DNA of 64,000 nt from Musa acuminata AAA Group (lineage: Eukaryota > Streptophyta > Magnoliopsida > Zingiberales > Musaceae): NCBI RefSeq assembly GCF_036884655.1, contig NC_088345.1, positions 34,148,501-34,212,500 on the forward strand, in the 5' to 3' direction. Shown piece by piece: positions 10,021 through 20,110 of this stretch (positions are counted from its first letter, which is position 1; every line of letters begins with the position of its first letter). The notes beneath the pieces were generated by a model. The model did not search any database. It was given only the letters and a program-made list of their open reading frames with translations, and was not told the DNA's origin. Both the position numbers and the translations under genes were made by a program.

Positions 10021-11517
10021 TGTTGGGAAATCATAGGGGGGGGCGACATCATATGCGCAGCGGAAGAACAAGAAAACAAAATTCCCCGATTCCCAAAAAG
10101 GTGTTCATCGTCGTGCGAAGATTGGTGCGCAAAAATCCGCAAAACATAAAACTGCGTATATTGATTGTGTTACCTAGGGAGATCGTATATCCCTGCTTCC
10201 TTGCAGATCCTTAGGAGAGGGTGAAGGAGGTCAAGCGTCCTCCTCTCTAGCGGTGATCCACACAGCAGGGTTGCGACGACGCTCCTCAAAACTCCAGGCC
10301 TACTCTGAGGGGGAGAGGGAGAGGAGAATAGGAAGGGCAAGCAAAGACTCTAGCCTATGAGGCTGTGAATCCCTCCTATTTATAGAGATCCCATGTCAAA
10401 ACCCTAATGGGTCCTTTCCCTAGTGGGTATTGGATCTGCATCCAATAAGACAAGGGCTCCGTCGGATATCTCATATCCGAACCTCTACTCATCGCAATGC
10501 CTACCATATGTGTGTGACCCTCTAGGCCCAATATCGAGCTGGCCGTGAGTCATACCTGTCAGAACTCCTTCTAACTCAGTGAATTATTATCTCTGTAATA
10601 ATTCACTCGACTCATCGACTACGGAAGTACTAGGCCACTACGCCGTAGTCCCCAGACGATACAGGGGAATCCAATCCATTGGACCTGTCTGTCCTCAGTT
10701 ACCATGTACCTATAGTCCCTCATCCATCTAATATCCCAGAGACCGTATATCGAGCATGGTGCTGTCAGACCCATACGGTTTCTACTCGAGTCTCGCTCTA
10801 ATCGGATTCTCCCGGAGAACTCTTTCTCTCTCAACCCGAATGACCCTGGCCAGGGATTTGTCTGAGCAAGAACACATGGGATATTCCTCTCATGATACCG
10901 AGAGTGGATGATCCTCTATCGACACTCAATAGCCCTCGTAAGGTCGACTACCACTCCCAATGACCAGCTGTACTAGATCTGGGAACAGCCAAACCTATAA
11001 GTCTGGTATCAAAGAGTGGAGCACTCATACAGGACATCCTTGGTGTCTCAAGTCTAAGAACCAGATACACCACTAGGACTACGGAATCGTTGTCTGACAA
11101 TAAGGCATCATCAACCATCCAGCATTCCGTAAGCGGATCAATCAGTGAACTCATTCTCCAATGAGCACCTGTACTGTATCCCTAGTGTCCCTACACGAGC
11201 AGCTATGAGACCAGCTGCATCCATCATATGGACGGGTATACAGCACACCAGTCTATCCGGTTATCACGATGTCCCTCTCGAGTAACCTATGACCGGGATT
11301 ATTTAGGATATGTGTTTAAAGGTGAATCGATCTCATTATCGTGATCTCATCACGATCCGATTCCCATTGCACAAATCCAAGGACATCACAATATATATGC
11401 CTTTATGCAATAGTTATAAAGTGATATACGCCAAAATATAATAAGCAAAAAGATTCTGTATCAAGTCACACGTGCCATCACTCACGTGATTGGCTTGCTG
11501 GGCACTTATGACTAGCA
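10021..11517 (-). repeat. 5' LTR of the Angela element
   Basis: 1497 bp, tgttggg to actagca on the plus strand, nearly identical to 2995-4491. This LTR drives transcription of the element on the minus strand. Confidence 0.95.
10377..10384 (-). promoter_or_regulatory. TATA box in the Angela 5' LTR
   Basis: Plus-strand tatttata gives TATAAATA on the minus strand, in the middle of the LTR, as expected for a U3/R promoter. Confidence 0.7.
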
Positions 11518-11522
11518 GAATC

Positions 11523-14407
11523 ATGTGCAACAGACTACACATGTTGAGGAGGAGTACATCAACAAAAAATAACTCCACAAAGCTCAATAGACCGAGCAAG
11601 CAGTGAGGAGTCATCGCATGATCTCACTTGAGAGAATGCATTGGTTGATGCATTGCGAGATCAAATGGGAGAGCGACCCAAAGCAACATAAATGAAGGCA
11701 CACTTGGAGTCGAGATAGAGATCACAAGGGAGGGTTGACCCGTGGAATGGTGGGCGCGAGGGCCACCATCAACTCAATGCAAAAATAAGGAGTAGAGCAA
11801 CTTGGGTGTAACTTGGCGAAGTACCCAAGCCGCATGAAGGGAGCCAGCATAGAAGATGGAACATAGAGTGGAGGCACAGTGCTTTCCTTGGACAAAAGTC
11901 AAGGACATGAACTCTTGCAGAGGCAGGAGCAAGATCATGTTGTTCCATGAATCATTTATTCTGACGGAGCGGACTCATCTTGTATGGTGCCAAAGACGAA
12001 GGGAGCTTCTGGGCACATGCACCTTATCTCGGAGAAGCATTTGATAGAGGACCTAAGGTGACTTAACTTATGGAGGCGAAGTTGGGTTTAGAAGGCCTTG
12101 GCACGGGGCAAGAGGACGCGAAGGTGGGTACTCTTGAAGAATATACTATAATGTTGTCATTTAAGTTGCCATGAAGGAAGCGGTGCGCAGCGAAGATTGT
12201 GCTGGTAGGGACAGAGGCCCAGGATCCAGACAATGGTGCACTAATTACAGCGAAGTCGAGGGACTTCGGGAGCTACTAGGCGATGGACTGTCCTAGAGCG
12301 ATGCTTCATCTAGGTGTGACCCAAGAGTGGATGGATGAAGGTCAATTGACAAAAGAGAGAACAAAATCAAAGGTGGAAGAGACCCTGCGATATATTGGCA
12401 GAGGCCACACATGGAGAGATCACAATTTGAGTTCATTCCACAAGGATTAGAATACAATGGAGATGTCACCAGGAGGCGACATAGGCTAGCGGATCATGGT
12501 GGAACAGTTCATGGCAATGCGATACATATGAATGAGTCCCATGAGGGACTAGATCATACAGAGGTATGATCGGGAGCTATTGGAAACTCCACTTCGGTAA
12601 ATTACACAATGGCAAGAAGGGCTATGAAGTCAAAGAGTAAAGGCCATGGTACCACAGAGGCGGGTCTTCCGTGCATGCATCGAATTTTGTATCAGATGAA
12701 AGCCTTGGTCATTAGCATATGGGGGCTGTGTTCCACCAAGGGAAAAGTTCGAATGCAAGTACTAGTGAGTCCCATGGGAGGGACTTGATCATATAAAGGT
12801 ATGATCGAAGCAACTGGAGAGTTGGACTGCTCCAAAGCTCATATTCACTTAATGGAGCCCGACAAATCAAAGGACAAGGTCGAGTAAGAGAACGTTGCTA
12901 CCAAGGAAGCTAAGGAGAACAGAATCGGTGCAAACCCTACAACATGATGGTAGAGGCCATGCATGGGAGATGCAATCTGTCTTTCCATCGACCAAAGGGA
13001 GCTGCTTGAAAAACATAGAGGTGTTAAAGCAAAGGGTCGAAAGGGGCGAGGAAGCGATGATGAGTCCAGAGGGACTTAGCTACCCAAAATCAAGCATAAG
13101 TTAGAATGGAGGTAGACTTAGAGGAGTGCCACAAAGACATTTCTATTGATCGTGAAGAAAAGGGATGCAAATGCGAGGCAACGGATAGTAGGGCCATGGG
13201 CATGGCAGCACCATGGTACCGCAGATGCGGGACTTTCATGAAAGTCATTGATCCCTTGCTCTTATGGAGGGAGAGTGCTTGGTCGTGAAAGGGGCCGAGG
13301 AGGTGGAGCATGTAGAGGCAAATTCCAAATACCGAGACAAGGCTGAAGGGCAGAGGCCAAGGAACTTTATAAGATCGATGTCAATGAGCTTCTCATCAAG
13401 ATATTTGAAAGTGAAGGACTTCGAGTCAGGCAAGAGTGCACGACCAAGGAACGAAACAGGTAGTACGCGGTGCTGTACCTTTGCTACTCAGTGGAGTAGG
13501 TGGTAGGGTTGATGGAGAAGACGGTACAATCCCAGAAGGGACCAAATCTATTAGAGAATTACTCCAAGTTGGGGTGAAAACTTCCTGCATTCCAGAAGTT
13601 TGATGGCATTGAGAAGGTGAATCATAGTAACTAACTCAATGCAAGGAGTGTAAATACTTCAAGTGCTTCAGAAGTGTGAGCAAAGAGCAGGCGAAGGCTA
13701 GTAACCAGCCCGATGCATGGAGTACAACCTTGAGGAGGCGGGCGAAGTCAAGTAACCTTTGCCTTCTCAACTCTTAAGACAATGGGTGAAACCGAGTACC
13801 CCAATTCTCTTATCTATCCAATAGAGGAGCTCTACACAAGTTCAAAGACCCTTCGAAGATAATAGAAGACAATAGTTGTCAAATCCTCACTAATGGTGAT
13901 TAGTGCTACTGGAAGGAGATTGTCTGCTTCATTTCCCAACGAAATGCCAATCGAAAGCGGAAGTGATGCGAATCTACTTGGAAGTGACAACTAAGTGAAA
14001 GAAGAGTCAATAGGCAAATTTTGTGGAGGAATGACCCAAAACTTCAAAAGTTTACGAGGCGATGCTCGTTAAAGCTCCAACAAGCATCTACCTAGTTTAA
14101 GCAGTATGAGGCATTTGAGAGACTAGCGCATAGTAAGAATGGTCTTTTCCTTCATTTGGAGGATCCACAGGAATCAATAAGGATCAACACAACTCAACCA
14201 ACCCCACACTAGAGTCAGAGTCATTAGCAAGTTGAAGCAACATGGCGGATCAAACGGTTTGGCTACTTAAAAACAATAGCGGAGAGCAGTTGGGAGCCAA
14301 TAGGCACATTGCAGCTAGAGCAGAAGATTGAAGACTCAACAAAGACAAAGAGTTGCAGTGTCGACAAAGGCTTCGACGAGGACGTCGAAAGAATAAGTGG
14401 GGGAGAA
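11523..14407 (+). other. Right internal part of the LARD-like element
   Basis: About 2.9 kb of purine-rich sequence, with open frames no longer than about 80 codons and no retroelement motif. A repeated phrase (gagtcccatgrgggactagatcat-like) occurs near 12533 and 12767. The segment ends in the purine tract before the 3' LTR. Confidence 0.6.
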
Positions 14408-14809
14408 TGTCACAGACAAACTTCTAAACAGGATGTTTGATGTAATGCTTATGTATGTCCATGTCTTTTGGTATCTTCATGCTTTGCACAGCATGTAGAG
14501 GGACGATCGAAGGCTTAATAGTCCCATTTTAGTTGGGTTTGGTAGCCGCTTTAGGCTTGTAAATAAAGGTTGTGTCATGTGGACATTTATGAGAGATTTT
14601 CAGTCTGTAATAGACCATTTTGATCCTTTGTTGTGAAATTATTCAGAGCTTGTAATGTCTGTTTGTAATTTGCATTGTCTATGAAGTGTTTTCAGAAATG
14701 TTTGCTTGTAGATCCCGAATGAGGTATTTTCTCTAACCCGTTCTCTCTTTTGTGGGTCTTAAGGGACCATGGGAGACTTCGGGGAGGCTGACTTTTGCGG
14801 ATGGACACG
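14408..14809 (+). repeat. 3' LTR of the LARD-like element, right end missing
   Basis: Matches 1761-2160 and then switches to Angela gag sequence at about 14810. The terminal part that ends GTGACA at 2206 is absent. Confidence 0.85.
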
Positions 14810-14810
14810 T

Positions 14811-15234
14811 AGAGCTCCTCAATATGTTGAGGGAGGTAGAGAGTACTATTAAGAAAGAGAAGCCAGTTCTCTACACTGGTGAGACTAGAAAGAAAAGGAA
14901 AGCAAAATGGTCCCTTAAGAAGGGAAAGGGCAAGAGCAAACCAGGTAAAGCAAAGGTTGCTAAGAAAGACCCAGCAAAGGACAAAGACCAGTGCTTCCAC
15001 TGTGGTAAAGATGGGCACTAGAAGAGGAACTGCAAAGAGTACCTTGTAGAAATGGTGAAACAAAAGCTTGATGAAGTTCAAGTACATTCATGAATGTAAA
15101 TGTGTCCAAGAGGAAACGAGATGAGATGAATAGTACATACCTGTGGCATTGTAGGCTAGGTCACATCCATGAAAGAAGGATTCAAAAGTTGCTAAATGAT
15201 GGATATCTGGATCCATTCGACTATGTGTCATATG
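14811..15234 (+). pseudogene. Angela gag to integrase fragment, protease absent
   Basis: The plus strand encodes the Gag C-terminus ([11 protein letters not shown], then the basic linker) and the zinc knuckle [10 protein letters not shown] stop follows where Trp is expected (TGG to TAG). After KRNCKEYLVE a few codons lead directly to SKRKRDEMN and the integrase N-terminus WHCRLGHIHE, up to DYVSYV. The protease is wholly missing. Compared with the element at 2995-11517, the extra loss lies between two copies of a short ttcatga-like motif. The fragment ends where a minus-oriented Angela LTR begins. Confidence 0.85.
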
Positions 15235-16731
15235 TATTGGGAAATCTTGGGGGCGATATCACATGTGCAGCGGAAGAATAAGAAAACAAAATCCCCGATT
15301 TCCAAAGAGATGTTCGTCATCGTGCGAAGATTGGTGCGCAAAATCTGCGAAACTTAAAACTACGTATAGAGTAGATTGTGTTACGTAGGGAGATCGTATA
15401 TCCTTGTTTCATTGCAGATCCTTAGGAGAGGGTGAAGGAGGTCAAGCGTCCTCCTCTCTAGCGGTGATCCACACAGTAGGGCTACGATGACGCTCCTCAA
15501 AACTCTAAGCCTGCTCTAAGGTAGAGAGGGGGAGGAGAATAGGAGAGGCAAGCAAAGGCTCTAGTCTATGAGGCTCTGAATCCCTCATATTTATAGAGGT
15601 CCCCTGTCAAACCCTAATGGGTCCTCCCCTAGTGGGTATTGGATTTGCATCCAATAAGACAAGGGCTCCGTCGGATATCTCATATCCGAACCTCTACTCA
15701 TCGTAATGCCTATCATATGTGTGTGACCCTCTAGGCCCAATATCGAGCTGGCCATAAGTCAAACCTATCAGAACTCCTTCTAACTCAGTAAATTATTATC
15801 TTTATAATAATTCACTCGAATCGTCGACTACGAATGTACTAGGCCACTACGCCATAGTCCCTAGACGATACAGGGGAATCCAATCCATTGGACCTGTCTG
15901 TCCTCAGTTACCATGTACCTATAGTCCCTCATCCATCTAATATCCCAGAGACCGTATATCGAGCATGGTGCTGTCAGACCCATACGGTTTCTACTCGAGT
16001 CTCGCTCTAATCGGATTCTCCCGGAGAACTCTTTCTCTCTCAACCCGATGACCCTGGCCAGGGATTTGTCTGAGCAAGAACACATGGGATATTCCTCTCA
16101 TGATACCGAGAGTGGATGATCCTCTATCGACACTCAATAGCCCTCGTAAGGTCGACTACCACTCCCAATGACCAGCTGTACTAGATCTGGGAACAGCCAA
16201 ACCTATAAGTCTGGTATCAAAGAGTGGAGCACTCATACAGGACATCCTTGGTGTCTCAAGTCTAAGAACCAGATACACCACTAGGACTACGGAATCGCTG
16301 TCTGACAATAAGGCATCATCAACCATCCAGCATTCCGTAAGCGAATCAATCAGTGAACTCATTCTCCAATGAGCACATGTACTGTATCCCTAGTGTCCCT
16401 ACATGAGCAGCTATGAGACTAGTTGCATCCATCATATGGATGGGTATACAGCACACCGGTCTATCCAGTTATCACGATGTCCCTCTCGAGTAACCTATGA
16501 CCAGGATTATTTAGGATCTGTGTTTAAAGGTGAATCGATCTCATTATCGTGATCTCATCACGATCTGATTCCCATTGCACAAATCTAAGGACATTATAAT
16601 ATATATATATATGCACATATGCAATAGTTATAAAGTGATATACGCCAAAATATAATAAGCAAAAAGATTTTGTATCAAGTCACACATGCCATCACTCATG
16701 TGATTGGCTTGCTGGGCACCTATGACTAGCA
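15235..16731 (-). repeat. Angela LTR, older copy
   Basis: Aligns along its whole length with the LTRs at 2995 and 10021 but is visibly more diverged, with a TA expansion near 16602-16615. It starts tattggg (tgttggg elsewhere) and ends actagca, followed by the same purine-tract context atctcccactt. It is the 3' LTR of the minus-strand fragment that continues to about 17775. Confidence 0.9.
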
Positions 16732-16745
16732 ATCTCCCACTTGAC

Positions 16746-17775
16746 CTAAAGTCAATCACCTATGTGTCTGATCCCCATCAGACCCATGTGATGCTCAAAG
16801 ACAATCTAAGACAATGACTTTGTTAGTGGATCTGCAATGTTATCTTCGGATGAAACTCTTTCCACTGCTACATCTCCTCGGGTTACGATCTCTCTGATAA
16901 GTTGGAACCTCCTTAGAACACTTCTGATGAGACCCGGTTCCCTTATTTGAGTAATCGCCCTATTGATGTCGTAATATAAGGAGACCGGCTCCTCGCTACC
17001 CGGCACGACTCCCAAATCTGTGATGAACTTCTTCACCCAGACTCCCTCCTTTGCTGCATCTGGTGCAGCAATGTACTCCGCCTCTGTGGTCGAGTCAACA
17101 GTAGTATCTTGCTTGGAACTCTTCTAGCACATTGCTCCTCCATTCAAGGTGTACACATACCCTGAATTCGCCTTGCTATCATCGACATCAGACTGAAAAC
17201 TTGAGTCTGTGTAGCCTTCAACCTTAAGGCTACTACCTCCATATACTAGTAAAAGATCCTTAGTCCTTCTCAAGTACTTAAGGATACACTTTATTACTTT
17301 TCAGTGCTCCAAGCCTGGATCCGCCTGATACCTGCTCGTGACACTCAGAGCATGCGCTATATCAGGACTAGTACATAGCATGACATACATGATAGACCCT
17401 ATTGCTGAGGCATAAGGTATCATATTCATGTTCGCCCTATCTTTTGGAGTCTTTGGGGACATACTCGTAGAAAGCGATATCCCATGTCTCATCGGTATGA
17501 GACCTCTCTTGAAATTTTTCATGCCAAACCATTTGACAATAGTTTCTATGTACCTGGACTGGGACAAGCTAAGCATCCTCTTGGATCTATCTCTATAGAT
17601 TCTAATCCCCAAGGTATAGGATGCTTCCCCTAAGTCTTTCATGGAGAAGTGTTTAGATAACCAAGCCTTTACTATGGATAGCATTCCTACATCATTCCCA
17701 ATGATCAGGATGACATCCATATATAACACCAAAAAGGTGATAGCGCTCCCACTTACCTTCCTGTACAATACCAAA
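16746..17775 (-). pseudogene. Angela RT - RNase H fragment, YMDD mutated
   Basis: The minus strand reads from VLYRKVSGSAITF through the RT C-terminal half and RNase H to ADPLTKSLS near 16808. The catalytic YMDD reads YMDV (LYMDVILII), an inactivating change. A stop replaces Trp near 17125 and another break lies near 17300. Upstream RT, integrase and gag are missing; at about 17775 the sequence turns into an inverted copy of the same RT segment. Confidence 0.87.
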
Positions 17776-18041
17776 AAGGTGATAGTGCTCCCACATGATC
17801 ACCAAAAAGGTGATCATGCGGAAGGTATTATACGGGTGAGAAGATTTGATGAGGCAATTAGATCTCATGACTTCATTAAGAACGAAGATGAGCCTTATGT
17901 GTACAAGAAGGTAAGTGGGAGCGCTATCACCTTTTTGGTGTTATATGTGGATGACATCCTGATCATTGGGAATGATGTAGGAATGCTATCCATAGTAAAA
18001 GCTTGGTTATCTAGACACTTCTCCATGAAGGACTTAGGGGA
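17629..18041. repeat. Inverted duplication of an Angela RT segment with a central hairpin
   Basis: About 130 bp at 17629-17762 recur inverted at about 17909-18041. In the interval are two more copies of ccaaaaaggtgat and a perfect 10-bp-arm hairpin, catgatcacc/ggtgatcatg around aaaaa (17794-17818). Confidence 0.88.
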
Positions 18042-18044
18042 AGA
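17820..18044 (+). pseudogene. Angela RT fragment, plus strand
   Basis: Encodes RRFDEAIRSHDF, DEPYVYKKVSGSA and LYVDDILIIGND, with an intact YVDD, then breaks off after MKDLGE. It may be the continuation of the plus-strand fragment at 14811-15234, the part between replaced by the minus-strand Angela. At 18045 the sequence switches to a SIRE element. Confidence 0.85.
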
Positions 18045-18755
18045 ACGAGTTTGAACCCCTTTTGTTGTGTCTCCTATGATTAGCTTCTTAGGATGAGTAT
18101 CTACATACTTCCATTTCTTAGGTAAGGATGTTTCGGAAGAAGATGCCTCCAAGTTGCTAGATGGAGAAAGGGTTTCATTTAAATTCAAAGCATCAAAATT
18201 AACATCATCATCAAGATCATTTTTCTTAACTTCGAAAACTTCATTAAAAATAACATGAATGGACTCTTCTATAATCAATGTTCTTTTGTTAAAAATATGA
18301 AAGGCCTTAAAAATAGAAGAATAGCCAAGAAAAATTCCTTCATCGGATTTTGCATCAAACTTTCCTAAGGCATATTTTTCATTCAAGATAAAATATTTAC
18401 AACCAAAAATATTAAAATATAAAATATTGGGTTTTTTATTGTTCCACAACTCATAAGGAGTTTTGGGAAGTATGGTCTTACTAGAACTCTATTCATAACA
18501 TAGCATGTCGTATTTATGGCTTCGGCCCAAAAATATTTGGGTAGGTTATGTTCGTTTAACATGGTTCTTGCCATTTCTTGTATGCTTCTATTCTTTCTTT
18601 CTACTAATCCACTTTGTTGAGGATTTCTTGGAGTAGAGAAATTATGGTTGTATCCATTGGATTCATAAAATTCTTGGAAATCATGGTTTTGAAATTCACC
18701 ACTATGATCACTTTGAATTAATGCAATCATAAAACTCTTTCATTTTGAACAAGTT
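18045..18755 (-). pseudogene. SIRE integrase C-terminal half and pre-RT linker, minus strand
   Basis: The minus strand encodes IQSDHSGEFQNHDF (second catalytic Asp), GLVERKNRS (catalytic Glu), FWAEAINTTCYVMNR, GYSSIFKAF and the acidic/Ser linker up to GVQTRS, where Angela sequence begins. It is one half of an element whose other half resumes at 28477. The insertion at 18761-28471 separates the first catalytic Asp from the second. Confidence 0.9.
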
Positions 18756-18760
18756 TACAA

Positions 18761-20060
18761 TGTTGAATCTCATATTTTGATGATGAAATCAATTAGTAAA
18801 TTATTTGATCTAATCCATATGTTGAGATAAATGTGTAGGATTAACTACGATAGCAGTAAGGCGTAAAGCAGATGATGGGCCGGAGTCGATGACTCGGACG
18901 ATATACCGGGAGCTCGCCGAGAGTTTATTGTGAGATCACCAGAAGCACATTGGAAGACTCACCGAAAGCTCATCAGAAGATCGCCGGAAGCATGCCAGAA
19001 GACTAGCCAAGAGTTGGTCGGGATTTCACCGGAAGCTCGCTGGAAGACTCACCGAAAAGTTCGCTGGAAGATCGCCAAGTGAAAAATCGACGTATCGGAC
19101 CATGCTTGCCTTAATCGTAGTTAGAACGATAATTATAGTTGATTTGGGAGGTAATTTCATCAACTCTATTAGGGACCAACTAGGCTCAAAGTTAAGCTAG
19201 TTTGGGCCAGAGTCAAAGCCCAACCAGGATGCTGAATTCCTAGCCGGTGGTGGCATCGCCAGGAACGGCGGTGGCACCGCCTGGAAAGCAGCACCTCAGG
19301 TGGTTTGGGCGGTGGTACCATCGATAGTTATTGCTGCCAGCAGTGGTACTGCCCCTGTCAGGTGGTGGTATCGCTAGAGCTCAGTCTTCGAGCTCTGTCA
19401 AGCGATGGTACTGCCCAAATTAAGTGGTAGTACCGTCGAGTGTCAATTTTCAAGCGGTGGTACTGCCCAATAATCGCGGTGGTACCGCTAGTACCCCGGA
19501 AATCCAGGATAAGATATATTTTTGCTCTATTTTTGAAAGTCATTTGGGCCTATAAATACCCCACCCTTTTCAGCATGAAAAGGCATCAAAGTGTGATTAT
19601 AATCTTGAGTTATTGGTGTGTAAAAGTGTTATAAACAAGTGCTAGAGTCCTCCTCCTCACTTTCTAAGTTTTGAGATCATTCAAGAGAGGTGTGAAACTT
19701 CTAAGGGTTGTCTCCTAAACCCAACAAAAGAAGAAAGAGCTGTAAAAGGTGATTGATCTTTACTTATTGAAGGAAGGCCTTTAGTGAACACCGGTGACCT
19801 CGACAAAGGAGGAATCCAAAAGTGGATGTAGGTCACATTAACCGAACCGTTGTAAATTCTAGTTTAAATTTTATTTTGAGCAATTTACTTTAACTGTAAA
19901 TCATTTCATAGCAAACTGCTTCTCCTCCTTATCTTGCTTTCGCTATGGTTACACTCTCTTACGTTTCAAGTTGTTATCTTTTCGAATCAATTTCCATCGA
20001 ATTTATGAAATATTTTACGAAATCAAAGAATCCCTCTTAGTGATGCTCTTGATCCTAACA
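18761..20060 (+). repeat. 5' LTR of the plus-strand SIRE element
   Basis: 1300 bp, TGTTGAATC to CCTAACA. It contains a run of degenerate ggtggtaccrcc motifs (about 19240-19490), a TATA box and a pyrimidine-rich end. Confidence 0.92.
19551..19558 (+). promoter_or_regulatory. TATA box of the SIRE 5' LTR
   Basis: TATAAATA in the context gggcctataaataccccac. The same context recurs at 27925-27932 in the 3' LTR and at 61997-62004 in another element. Confidence 0.75.
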
Positions 20061-20062
20061 AT

Positions 20063-20074
20063 TGGTATCAGAGT
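20063..20074 (+). other. Primer binding site of the SIRE element
   Basis: TGGTATCAGAGT, two bases after the LTR end CCTAACA. Confidence 0.88.
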
Positions 20075-20110
20075 AAGGTTCACTCTCATTTAGTTTAAAA
20101 CCCAAGAGAG

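Larger units (their letters stand above)
2995..11517 (-). mobile_element. Angela-lineage Copia element, young, polyprotein disrupted
   Basis: An 8523-bp insertion bounded by gaatc at 2990-2994 and 11518-11522. The LTRs are equal in length (1497 bp) and, by eye, differ at only about two positions, so insertion is recent. On the minus strand the order is 5' LTR, primer site, a leader of about 1.85 kb, gag, protease remnant, integrase, RT, RNase H, purine tract and 3' LTR, the Copia order. The long LTR and leader fit Angela. Gag, integrase and RT are in one frame, but the protease is largely deleted, two nonsense codons are present and RNase H has a frameshift. It could only have moved with proteins from another copy, or was damaged after insertion. 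Confidence 0.93.
1761..14809 (+). mobile_element. Non-coding LTR retrotransposon (LARD-like), interrupted
   Basis: The two LTRs are at 1761-2206 and 14408-14809, both starting TGTCAC. A primer site follows the left one and a purine tract (aagtgggggagaa, ending at 14407) precedes the right one. Without the Angela insertion at 2995-11517 the internal region is about 3.7 kb. I find no Gag, protease, integrase or RT motif in it in any frame. This fits a large retrotransposon derivative that borrows proteins from a partner. The right LTR is truncated at about 14809, so no target duplication can be read; the five bases before the left LTR are ctttc. Confidence 0.75.

Noticed and set aside
9360..10214. 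284-codon open frame and several overlapping frames on both strands
   Set aside because: High GC content makes all frames open. It runs from the Angela leader into its LTR and encodes only Ala/Gly/Pro/Arg-rich sequence.
17895..18449. Single 184-codon minus-strand frame
   Set aside because: It crosses the junction at 18045 between SIRE and Angela sequence; the last part is antisense to an Angela RT fragment. Annotated as two separate fragments.
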